Shown: piece by piece, positions 1 through 6,027 of the stretch
Numbering within the stretch: the first letter of the stretch is position 1
Layout of the letters: every line of letters starts with the position of its first letter
From: Bacteriovoracaceae bacterium UBA2428
GTDB taxonomy: Bacteria > Bdellovibrionota > UBA2428
Assembly: GCA_002343545.1 (NCBI GenBank)
Contig: DDRA01000181.1
Coordinates: 1-7,879, forward strand
Direction of reading: 5' to 3'
Length of the DNA stretch: 7,879 nt
Notes under the pieces: model-generated
The model's input: the letters and a program-made list of their open reading frames with translations, nothing else
What the model was told of the DNA's origin: nothing
The model's database searches: none
Program-made: the position numbers and the translations under genes

Positions 1-1674
1 GGAAAATCCGACCCGAGTGCCTGAGCCTTCCGTCGACTCGACCCAGAACTCTCCGCCGTGCAGCCGGACGAAGTAACGGGAAATGAAAAGCCCGATCCCG
101 AAGCCTCCCACCGAAGCGACGCCGCCCCCGAAAAACTTCTGCGAGGACTCCATGAGCTTTCGCACTTGTTCGGCGGACATGCCCTTCCCGTGGTCCTCGA
201 CTTCGACCTTCAGGCTTCCGTTCCGATGCGCGACGGAAAGCCGGATCCGTCCTCCCGAGTGAGAAGCACGAACCGCGTTGGAAAGGATGTTACGGACGAT
301 GGTCGACAACATTCCCGAGTCCGCCTCGAGCATCGATACCCCGCCGAGATCAACGTCCAGCTCCAAATGCAGCGAACGCAGCCGAACCTGCAGTTCAACC
401 GATTCCGCGCAGGATTGGGCAAAGATACGCGCATCGAAAGGCGCCTTGGCCGGCCTGAACTCGAGATTCTGCGATCGCTCCCAATTCAGGATATTTCGCA
501 ACACGTCGTGCAGACTGACGTGTGAATCCACGAAAGTCTCGATGGCCTCGCGAGACTCCCCCGACGCCTGGCCCTGGATCGCCGAGACGAGCGTCGTTTG
601 GGCCTGGATGTTGCCCACGACGTCGTGCGCGATGAGCGAAAGCATCTTGGACTTGAACTCGAGGTGCTCGCTGAGCGATTCCTCGATCTTCTTGCGGGCC
701 GTGATCTCCCGAAGGTAGATGATCTTGGCCTGGACGCCGCCGCCGTCCGAAATCCGTTCGCGGACGACGTCGAAGTGACGACCCTGCCGCTCGAAGTCGC
801 CGCCGGACTCCAGTTCCGGTGGTAGGACAACCGATAGACCGGCCCCCAGCCGCTCCCGCGGAAAGTCGAAAAGCTCGAGGGCCGCGTCGTTCGCGGCCTC
901 GACGAAACCCTCTCGACCCACGACCAGGATCGGATCGGCCACCGAGCGGAAGACCCTTTCGGTCGCGTAGGGGACGACGTCCAAGAGTTGGTAACGAAAG
1001 GCCGCGTAGACGAGCGCGATATCGCCGAGCACGAAGGTGGCGCCCGAAAGCATCGCCCATCGCCAAGGCGAGTGCGTCACGAAGCAGTAGATGTCGACGA
1101 TCGAAGGCGCGAAACAGCCGGCCCAGATCAGCGCGATCTGCCGCCGCCTTGCTCCGCGCGCCCCGCGGAAACTCAAAGCGGCGATCAGCAGCATAAGTCC
1201 GCTGCACGCGTAGGAGGCGAGCATGTGCCAGGTCAACCAGGGCCCGGGGCGAAAGCGGACGACCGAAAGGCCTTCGACTTCGATCGGCACGAAGTCCCTC
1301 ACCATAAGATCTTGGTGCCACGGCGAGAGAGTGAGGATCCAAGTCACGGCCGCGGGCAAGAAAAGAACGACGAGGCCCCACCGGGTTCCGACCCACTTCC
1401 ACTTCCGGAAGATCGAGTTCACGAAGACCGCGAGGCAGGGACCGATGAGCGACAATCCCAAGAAGCGCAGCCGCGAGAAGCTCTCCTTCAACGCAAGGGA
1501 ATCGAAGGAAAAGATGATAAGAGCGCAAAGCGCGATCCAGGCGTGCGCCAACACGAAGAGCATGATCATCCGGTGGGCCAGAAGGTGACGGAAGCGGTAG
1601 GCCTTCGCGACGGTCAGCGCGGCCACGAAGAAGACCGTCGCGTAGAGCGCGACGAGAAAGATGGAAATCGCCAA
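1..1674 (-). CDS. 7TM sensor histidine kinase with PAS-like domain (3' end cut by window edge)
   Basis: Membrane sensor kinase expected to autophosphorylate on His and pass the phosphate to a response regulator, none of which is visible here. The frame is open for 558 codons with no stop before base 1. Seven hydrophobic segments lie near residues 1-24, 36-58, 70-89, 99-118, 148-169, 180-198 and 206-226. This is the arrangement of the HisKA_7TM input domain, followed by its typical exit FRYQLLDVVPYA (226-237). A PAS-like region follows (about 239-325; RVFRSVADPILVV), then a short helix ending REITARKKIEESL. The H-box is LSLIAHDVVGN with phospho-acceptor His350. The ATPase domain has an N-box (NILSNA, 462-467), a G1 box (EDHGKGM, 493-499) and a G2 box (GGFGIGL, 523-529), and ends at GSGTRVGFS, so only a few residues should be missing. 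The TTG at 1674 is the only usual start that keeps the first helix; the frame is closed at 1705-1707. GAAGG lies just upstream but very close. The start is less certain than the gene. Confidence 0.92.
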   Translation of the reverse strand, partial: MAISIFLVALYATVFFVAALTVAKAYRFRHLLAHRMIMLFVLAHAWIALCALIIFSFDSLALKESFSRLRFLGLSLIGPCLAVFVNSIFRKWKWVGTRWGLVVLFLPAAVTWILTLSPWHQDLMVRDFVPIEVEGLSVVRFRPGPWLTWHMLASYACSGLMLLIAALSFRGARGARRRQIALIWAGCFAPSIVDIYCFVTHSPWRWAMLSGATFVLGDIALVYAAFRYQLLDVVPYATERVFRSVADPILVVGREGFVEAANDAALELFDFPRERLGAGLSVVLPPELESGGDFERQGRHFDVVRERISDGGGVQAKIIYLREITARKKIEESLSEHLEFKSKMLSLIAHDVVGNIQAQTTLVSAIQGQASGESREAIETFVDSHVSLHDVLRNILNWERSQNLEFRPAKAPFDARIFAQSCAESVELQVRLRSLHLELDVDLGGVSMLEADSGMLSTIVRNILSNAVRASHSGGRIRLSVAHRNGSLKVEVEDHGKGMSAEQVRKLMESSQKFFGGGVASVGGFGIGLFISRYFVRLHGGEFWVESTEGSGTRVGFS

Positions 1675-1781
1675 GCCTTCAGCATTCCATAGTTTCCGGG
1701 CAGCTCAAGGCAAAGCCGGAGGGTGACTTGACGCGTTTTGGGCTCGCGCGAAGCCGGGCGAGCACGCTATGGGGATCTCCC

Positions 1782-2135
1782 ATGGGGTCCCCCACGAAAC
1801 TCGACGTCCTGGTGTGCTGCGAAGGCGGTCGTCAAGGTTGCGCGGCCGAGGGGTCGGATGAGCTGCTGGACGCTTGCCGGGCTTGGCTGCGCGAGCAGCG
1901 GCTCGAGCGCCGGGTTTCCCTTCGACCGGCCGGATGCCTGGGCCATTGCAAGGGCGTCGCCTGCGAGATCCGCCCCGCCGACGGCTTCGAGGCCGAAACG
2001 AGGCGCGCGCTCCGCCAGTCGCCGGAGGACTTCGAGAAGCTCAAGCGGCGCATCCTGAAAAGCCTGGGCTTCGACAAGGCGACCCGACGGGCGCGACTGG
2101 CCGATCGTCCGTCCGGTCTCGAGACGGAGCTTTAG
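1782..2135 (+). CDS. Thioredoxin-fold (2Fe-2S) ferredoxin domain protein
   Basis: Small cytosolic protein of 117 residues, probably a one-electron carrier binding a [2Fe-2S] cluster. The N-terminal strand LDVLVCCEGG, the Cys at 20 and the later PAGCLGHCKG motif (Cys52-x3-Cys56) match the thioredoxin-like ferredoxin family (Aquifex-type Fd, NuoE C-terminal fold). Likely ligands are Cys12 or Cys13, Cys20, Cys52 and Cys56. Extra Cys residues sit at 32 and 61. The C-terminal 40 residues are charged and rich in Arg/Lys, longer than a minimal domain. I chose the ATG at 1782 because GGGGA lies about 7 bases upstream and the family strand starts right after it. An in-frame TTG at 1728 would add 18 residues with no family resemblance. 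The gene is divergent from the kinase, and its stop codon is part of the TTAG flanking the 108-bp element. The redox partner is unknown. Confidence 0.85.
   Translation: MGSPTKLDVLVCCEGGRQGCAAEGSDELLDACRAWLREQRLERRVSLRPAGCLGHCKGVACEIRPADGFEAETRRALRQSPEDFEKLKRRILKSLGFDKATRRARLADRPSGLETEL
2132..2135. repeat. Left copy of the TTAG target-site duplication (overlaps ferredoxin stop codon)
   Basis: TTAG lies immediately outside the left inverted repeat. Its last three bases are the TAG stop codon of the ferredoxin gene, so the insertion left the reading frame and stop intact. The partner copy is at 2244-2247. Confidence 0.65.
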
Positions 2136-2243
2136 CAGGCTGTTGAAAAAGTCGTCGGATGCAAGGCCGCAGGGAGCGAGGTAGCCGCCCGAAGGGCTCT
2201 GAGCGACCGAGAACGCCGCAGACGGCACTTTTTCAACAGCCTG
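2136..2243. mobile_element. 108-bp MITE-like palindromic element with 17-bp TIRs and TTAG target duplication
   Basis: The left end CAGGCTGTTGAAAAAGT (2136-2152) is a perfect inverted copy of the right end ACTTTTTCAACAGCCTG (2227-2243). The element is flanked by the direct repeat TTAG at 2132-2135 and 2244-2247, as expected of a 4-bp target-site duplication. The interior has further partial pairing (CGTC 2153-2156 with GACG 2221-2224) and a small GCCC-GAA-GGGC hairpin at 2187-2197. It has no coding capacity, so any movement would need a transposase in trans. TTAG fits the YTAR target rule known for the IS5 group, so an IS5-like parent is possible; that link is inference. From memory, similar CTGTTGAAAAA/TTTTTCAACAG palindromes are widespread in proteobacterial genomes, but I cannot check this here. 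Confidence 0.75.
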
Positions 2244-2247
2244 TTAG
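2244..2247. repeat. Right copy of the TTAG target-site duplication
   Basis: TTAG lies immediately outside the right inverted repeat and matches 2132-2135 exactly. A 4-base match can arise by chance, but its exact abutment to both perfect 17-bp ends supports a transposition footprint. Confidence 0.65.
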
Positions 2248-2283
2248 GTGGCACGATCTTCGCTCCCCCGTTACCGAGTGCCT

Positions 2284-4044
2284 ATGGAAAAGCTCCGCCG
2301 CTTCGTACCGTCTAAGTTTTGGTCAACCCTTGGCGTTTTGGCGCTTCTGGCGACCTTGGCGGCGCCGACGGTCGCGTTCGCCCGGGATTGTTCCATCGTC
2401 TCGCTGCGCTCCGAGCTTCAAGCCCAAGGCAGGAACGAAGCGCTCGCGCAGCGCGGAACGGGCTTCAAGATTCTTCTGCGCGGACAGACGCGCTACCTGA
2501 CCGCGGCCCACGTCGCGGTCCCCTCCGATCGCATCGAAGCCCACTGCGGCGGACGCAAGTTCGGCCTCAAGGTCGAGCGTTATTCTCCGACCCTCGATCT
2601 GGCGCTGCTCGCGCCGACGGAGCGCGAATCTCCGCAAGTCGCGCGCTCGGTCCCGCTCCTGCGACATCCCGAGGGCGAAACGTCGATCGCGGCGACCGAA
2701 CGGATCGCGCGGGAGGGCATGGGAAGGGGGCTCTTCGTGGGCTTCGCCCCGAACCGCACCCTCGACGACCAGCCCATCGGCATCTTGATCGACATGGGCT
2801 TTTCCCGAAGCAGCTGGGAATCCCTCGACCTCGTCAGTTACATCTCGGCGCTGCGCCCCGGCTTCAGCGGGTCGCCGTACTTGGTCCACGACGAAACCAA
2901 ACAGGAGTTCCGACTCGGCGGGATCTTGCTCCAGACCAAGAACTTCGGCGGCGCCGTGCGCGGACTCAGCACGCGGCGCATCTCGGAGTTTCTCGCTTTG
3001 ACGGATGGGCGTTCGCTCTCGCTCCCCTTTCAGATCGAATGGCAGCATCGACGACTCCCGCGCGGCCTCGAACGCACCCGCAGTCTCGTCTTGCCGGACG
3101 GCCGTCGTATCCGCGAAACTTGCGCGAATCGCCGCTCGGTGGACGTCTCGAATTGGCAGCCCATCGGCGGCGCCGACTGGGCCGACGGCGGCGGGGCCGA
3201 CTGGGCTGACGGAGGCCGTCCGATCGGCGCGGGCGACGGAAGCTCGCGACGCATCTTCTCGAACTTCGTCGTCGGCCAGAACTATACCGCTTCCTTCGGG
3301 CGCGCCTTCGACCGACTCGGGCTGTCCCCCGAAACGGGAACGGTCATCGGCATTAATCATTCCTACGCCGAGGTCTCGCGCGACGATTGTGCGCTCCGGG
3401 CCTTGCGCTGGTCCGACGGCCGCATCCTTTGGGAAGCCAAGCTTCGTACGCGCTCGGATCGCGTGCAAGGTCTCGACGATCTGCTCGGTCTCTTCGACCG
3501 CTCGACGCCCTTCGCAGCCGAGCTCGCCCGCTTCGTCGCACGCGCGCGCTTCGTCGGCGAGGAGGAGCTCAAGCGTCCGTTGCCGCTGCCCGTCTGCGCT
3601 TGGATCGGCACGGGACTCCGGGCCGGCGGCTCCACGATGAACGTTTCGATCGATAACGATTGGAAACGGCGTTTCGCGTCGCTTTGGCGTCCGCCGCTCT
3701 CCCTCATCGGCGCGATGGCGAAGGAAGGACCGATCCTTCGCTGCGCGAACGGCGGCCGGGAGCTCTCGATCGAAAGCCCCTTCGTGAACGCCAAGCTGAC
3801 GAGCCAAGGCGTCACGGGAAGCGCGACCGGTCCGCGCGGGCGCGTCGCGTTCCGTAACGCCGCCGTCGACGCGTGGGGATTCCGCGCGTCGCTGAAGGCG
3901 GACGGGATGGAGATCGATTACCAAATCGACTTCGACAGCGACGCGGAGTTCTTCATGAACATGAGCCAAGTGCTCCCCCAGATTCCCGCCGGGTCGAAGT
4001 CGCCTTGGCTCACCATGTACTCCTACTCGATCGGGAATGACTGA
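2284..4044 (+). CDS. Secreted trypsin-like (S1 fold) serine protease with large unknown C-terminal region
   Basis: Exported protein of 586 residues. Residues 1-33 are a signal peptide: basic MEKLRR start, hydrophobic core, and Ala-Phe-Ala before Arg34. The protease domain (about 50-235) carries the triad in trypsin order: His76 in YLTAAHV, Asp105 in LDLALL and Ser195 in RPGFSGSP. Cys36 and Cys88 could form a disulfide. After about residue 240 I recognise no domain. This part holds an 8-residue tandem repeat (GGADWADG twice, 295-310) in a Gly/Asp-rich linker and several Cys residues. The total is much longer than a simple trypsin. I preferred the ATG at 2284 because the signal peptide begins there; an in-frame GTG at 2248 would add 12 residues. 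The ribosome site is weak. The lipoprotein gene follows one base later, so the two are probably co-transcribed. The substrate is unknown. Confidence 0.87.
   Translation: MEKLRRFVPSKFWSTLGVLALLATLAAPTVAFARDCSIVSLRSELQAQGRNEALAQRGTGFKILLRGQTRYLTAAHVAVPSDRIEAHCGGRKFGLKVERYSPTLDLALLAPTERESPQVARSVPLLRHPEGETSIAATERIAREGMGRGLFVGFAPNRTLDDQPIGILIDMGFSRSSWESLDLVSYISALRPGFSGSPYLVHDETKQEFRLGGILLQTKNFGGAVRGLSTRRISEFLALTDGRSLSLPFQIEWQHRRLPRGLERTRSLVLPDGRRIRETCANRRSVDVSNWQPIGGADWADGGGADWADGGRPIGAGDGSSRRIFSNFVVGQNYTASFGRAFDRLGLSPETGTVIGINHSYAEVSRDDCALRALRWSDGRILWEAKLRTRSDRVQGLDDLLGLFDRSTPFAAELARFVARARFVGEEELKRPLPLPVCAWIGTGLRAGGSTMNVSIDNDWKRRFASLWRPPLSLIGAMAKEGPILRCANGGRELSIESPFVNAKLTSQGVTGSATGPRGRVAFRNAAVDAWGFRASLKADGMEIDYQIDFDSDAEFFMNMSQVLPQIPAGSKSPWLTMYSYSIGND
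3166..3213 (+). repeat. Two tandem 24-bp units inside the protease gene (GGADWADG x2)
   Basis: Units 3166-3189 and 3190-3213 match at 21 of 24 bases. The three differences are all at third codon positions, so the two 8-residue copies are identical in protein. The neighbouring PIGG and PIGAGDG stretches echo the unit less exactly. The repeat probably forms an Asp/Gly-rich flexible or metal-binding linker between the protease domain and the C-terminal region. Confidence 0.85.
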
Positions 4045-4045
4045 A

Positions 4046-4792
4046 ATGAGCCGCTTCTTACTCGCCACCGCCCTGCTCGGCGCCTGCGCGAGCCCCTCCC
4101 CGAGGGAAGCGGAGCGCGAAACCGCGGCGACGACCGAGTCCGACGAAGGGCGCGCGCCGCTCCCCGGCTACGCCGGCATTCCGGCTTTCGAAACGAAGAG
4201 CGGCATCCTGCTTCGTCCCGAAGACGATGCGACCTGCGACACGCTGACGATCTACTTTCCCGGCCACGCCCAGGAGATCGGCGCCGCCGGCTCGGTGCCG
4301 GACGCCAAGGACGGAAGCCTCGGCCCGCGCGAGAAAACCTGGATCAAGACCCTGCTCGTCACGGAGAACTACGGGGACCTCGCTTCGCGAATCCGCGAGC
4401 ACGGCTGCCCCGTCCTCTTGCTCGGCGACAGCGCGCGGGCTCCGGGTCCCAAGGAAGTCCTGGCCGCGATGGAGGCGAGCGAAGCGAGCAAGCTTCGGGT
4501 GCTTTCGCACAGCGGAGGCTACGTCGGGCTGACCGAATCCCTCGGCAAGTGGCAGGGGAGCGAAGTCCCGGATCGAATCGTCTCGATCGACCTGCTGGAT
4601 AATTTCTACGGAAAGAGCCCGGCTTTGCCCAGCGCCCTGCGTTCGATCCTCGGCGAAGCTCGGCTACACGAAATTTGCGGCGGCTTCTACACCTCGCACA
4701 ACCGTGACCGCTACCGGGCCAAGTTCCGCTCGGTCTGCCCGAACGTGAAGGCCGGAGAATCCCACAAACTCGACGTCCGCGCTTTCTTCTAA
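4046..4792 (+). CDS. Predicted lipoprotein, alpha/beta-hydrolase-like
   Basis: Protein of 248 residues with a short lipoprotein signal (MSRFLLATALLGAC) and lipobox Leu-Gly-Ala-Cys14, so it should be lipid-anchored in the envelope. A polar stretch (15-40) follows, then a compact domain. IYFPGH (70-74) resembles the first strand and oxyanion turn of alpha/beta hydrolases. LSHSGGY has Ser156 in a GxSxG-like nucleophile elbow whose first Gly is Ser. SIDLLDNFYG supplies acid candidates Asp182 or Asp185, and ESHKLD supplies His240. The order Ser-Asp-His fits the fold, but I cannot name a subfamily or substrate. I chose the ATG at 4046 because GGGAA ends 8 bases upstream. The in-frame ATG at 4037 adds three residues and would overlap the protease stop by 8 bases. 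Either way, translational coupling to the upstream protease is likely. Confidence 0.8.
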   Translation: MSRFLLATALLGACASPSPREAERETAATTESDEGRAPLPGYAGIPAFETKSGILLRPEDDATCDTLTIYFPGHAQEIGAAGSVPDAKDGSLGPREKTWIKTLLVTENYGDLASRIREHGCPVLLLGDSARAPGPKEVLAAMEASEASKLRVLSHSGGYVGLTESLGKWQGSEVPDRIVSIDLLDNFYGKSPALPSALRSILGEARLHEICGGFYTSHNRDRYRAKFRSVCPNVKAGESHKLDVRAFF

Positions 4793-4810
4793 AAGGTGCC
4801 TGACGCCCTG
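4793..4810. other. Convergent 18-bp spacer with a possible weak hairpin (degenerate GGTGCCTGAC motif)
   Basis: The spacer between two convergent stop codons contains GGTGCCTGACGCC (4795-4807). GGTG can pair with CGCC through one G-U wobble around a CCTGA loop. It resembles a decayed copy of the GGTGCCTGACACC palindrome that I recall as a common intergenic repeat. A role as a two-way terminator is possible, but the stem is only 4 bp. Confidence 0.2.
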
Positions 4811-5209
4811 TTACGGTAGGACTTCGGCGGTGCCCCACTCTTTGGTGCCAGTGGCGTCCCACAACGCGACGCTGACGCCCGCGAGACGAAAGCTCGGGTT
4901 CGCGGCACGGATGCCCGGCACGATCCGGGAGGCGAGCGCCAGAAAGAGGTCGCTCGCCAAAGCTTCGCAGGTCGGGAAAGAACGGGTCGATTCCGAGAGC
5001 ACGGCGTTTTCGTTCAGGTAAGTCTCCACGAGGGGCGCGACGAGATCGCGCAACGCGGCCTCGAGGCTCGGGATGTCGGCGATCTTGCCGTCCACCGGGA
5101 CGCCCTCGAAGCTGAAGCGACAGCGCCAGAGATGATCGTGAGGCTCCTCGTAGCCCGCGAGCGAGTGCGAAGCCTTGAAGTCGTAGGGGAGATGCAGACG
5201 AAGTTTCAT
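4811..5209 (-). CDS. Diverged 6-pyruvoyl-tetrahydropterin synthase / QueD family protein (short)
   Basis: Protein of 132 residues in the tunnelling-fold PTPS/QueD family (COG0720). Family marks are FKASHSL (Zn-ligand candidate His15), EEPHDH (His24, His26), the DGKIADIPSLEAAL helix matching the usual G-x-v-x-D-F region, TYLNEN where LDHxxLN is expected, and PTCEALA where PTxENLA is expected (Glu82). The three Zn-binding His are present. The catalytic Cys before the His-x-His motif is absent and Glu21 sits at the E-x2-H position. The Asp-His pair before LN is replaced by Glu62-Thr63, and the usual Glu near the C terminus is Asp118. The chemistry is therefore uncertain: altered catalysis, or a structural partner of the homologue at 6028-6540. 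The gene lies 4 bases after the reductase stop, so the two form an operon. The ribosome site is weak, as expected for a coupled gene. Confidence 0.8.
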   Translation of the reverse strand: MKLRLHLPYDFKASHSLAGYEEPHDHLWRCRFSFEGVPVDGKIADIPSLEAALRDLVAPLVETYLNENAVLSESTRSFPTCEALASDLFLALASRIVPGIRAANPSFRLAGVSVALWDATGTKEWGTAEVLP

Positions 5210-5213
5210 CGAG

Positions 5214-5993
5214 CTACCCGGCGTTCGTGTAGAGGGGAATCACGCTGCCCGTGAGCGAAGCGACGCGCGCCTCGCAAAGCCCCCGGATGACCTCGGCGAC
5301 GGCCTCGGGGCCCGTATCGGTCTTGAGAAAGGGAGCCGCCTCCGAAAGCATGCGGGTACGAACCGCGCCCGGCGCCACCGCGTTCACGCGCACGCCGAGC
5401 GGGCGCCCCTCGACGGCCCATGCCTCCGTGAGCCCGTAGACCGCGAACTTCGCGGCCACGTAGCTCGACATCCCCGGGAATTTGTCGGTATGGGGAAGTC
5501 CGCCGAGCGAGGAGATGTTCACGATGCAGGCGTCGTCCGGCGTCGAGGCCGAAAGGGTCGGATCCGCGCGACGCGACGCCCGACGACGAAAGAACTCGCG
5601 CGCCCAAAGTTGCGGGGCGATGACGTGGGTCTCGAAGAGTCGTCGCGAGATCTCGGGACTCCAGTCCACGACGTCCGCGCGCAGGAAGTTGCCCGCGTTG
5701 TTGACGAGGATCGAAGGGGCCTTGCGCGAAACGTCGAGTTCGCCGAAGAGGGCCGAAACGCCCGCCTCGTCGCCGACGTCCAAAACGCGCACGTGCACGC
5801 GAACCGCCGGGTCTTCGGCCCGCAGGCCGTTCGCGAGGGCTTCGAGTTCGGCGGCGTTGCGACTCACCCCCCAAACTTCCGCGCCGGCGCGCGCGAGCGC
5901 CGCCACGGTGGCCGCTCCGATACCGCGGCCGGCGCCCGTCACGAGGGCCACGTGGCCTTCCAAGTTTCGGGCGGCGGGAAGCTTCGTTGACAT
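5214..5993 (-). CDS. Short-chain dehydrogenase/reductase (SDR), possible pterin reductase
   Basis: Classical SDR of 259 residues, a usual length, expected to be cytosolic and NAD(P)-dependent. The Rossmann motif TGAGRGIG is at 19-26, NNAG at 98-101, NISSLGG at 159-165 (catalytic Ser162 or Ser161) and the active-site pair at Tyr178-x3-Lys182, followed by the PG motif in NAVAPGAVRTRML. Arg45 after the second strand (GVSRN) favours NADPH. The Asn of the SDR tetrad appears to be His123 (FETHVIAP). An Arg/Ser-rich insertion lies at about 136-154 before the catalytic strand. Being first in an operon with one PTPS homologue and divergent from another makes a sepiapterin- or pteridine-reductase-like role attractive, but the SDR family is too broad to settle the substrate. 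The ATG at 5993 gives a complete N terminus; GAAGG lies very close upstream. Confidence 0.93.
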   Translation of the reverse strand: MSTKLPAARNLEGHVALVTGAGRGIGAATVAALARAGAEVWGVSRNAAELEALANGLRAEDPAVRVHVRVLDVGDEAGVSALFGELDVSRKAPSILVNNAGNFLRADVVDWSPEISRRLFETHVIAPQLWAREFFRRRASRRADPTLSASTPDDACIVNISSLGGLPHTDKFPGMSSYVAAKFAVYGLTEAWAVEGRPLGVRVNAVAPGAVRTRMLSEAAPFLKTDTGPEAVAEVIRGLCEARVASLTGSVIPLYTNAG

Positions 5994-5998
5994 GCCTT

Positions 5999-6018
5999 CA
6001 CGCTAGTCACTAAGCGTG
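5999..6018. promoter_or_regulatory. Operator-like imperfect palindrome in the divergent SDR/PTPS spacer
   Basis: CACGCTAGTCACTAAGCGTG pairs CACGCT (5999-6004) with AGCGTG (6013-6018), and TAGT with ACTA around a central C, with a half-base offset between the two dyads. It fills most of the 34-bp gap between the two divergent starts, where both promoters or their control sites would have to be. No clear -35/-10 boxes are visible. A repressor site shared by both directions is inference. Confidence 0.35.
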
Positions 6019-6027
6019 GGGGAAGCA

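Noticed and set aside
395..1528. Open minus-strand frame of 377 codons
   Set aside because: It is out of frame with the histidine kinase, whose H, N, G1 and G2 boxes are all in the frame running 1-1674.
1728..1733. TTGACG as a -35 box for the ferredoxin gene
   Set aside because: No acceptable -10 box lies 16-18 bases downstream; the nearest TAT-containing hexamer is about 32 bases away and overlaps the ribosome site.
2248..2283. GTG at 2248 as the protease start
   Set aside because: It would place 12 extra residues before a normal signal peptide that begins at the ATG at 2284. AGG next to the GTG is too close to act as its ribosome site.
2323..4068. Open minus-strand frame of 581 codons opposite the protease gene
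   Set aside because: The plus strand carries a signal peptide and a full catalytic triad. The antisense product is low-complexity Arg/Glu/Ala-rich, typical of GC-rich shadow frames.
5206..5874. Second minus-strand frame over the reductase
   Set aside because: It is out of frame with the SDR and is Arg/Gly-rich with no motifs.
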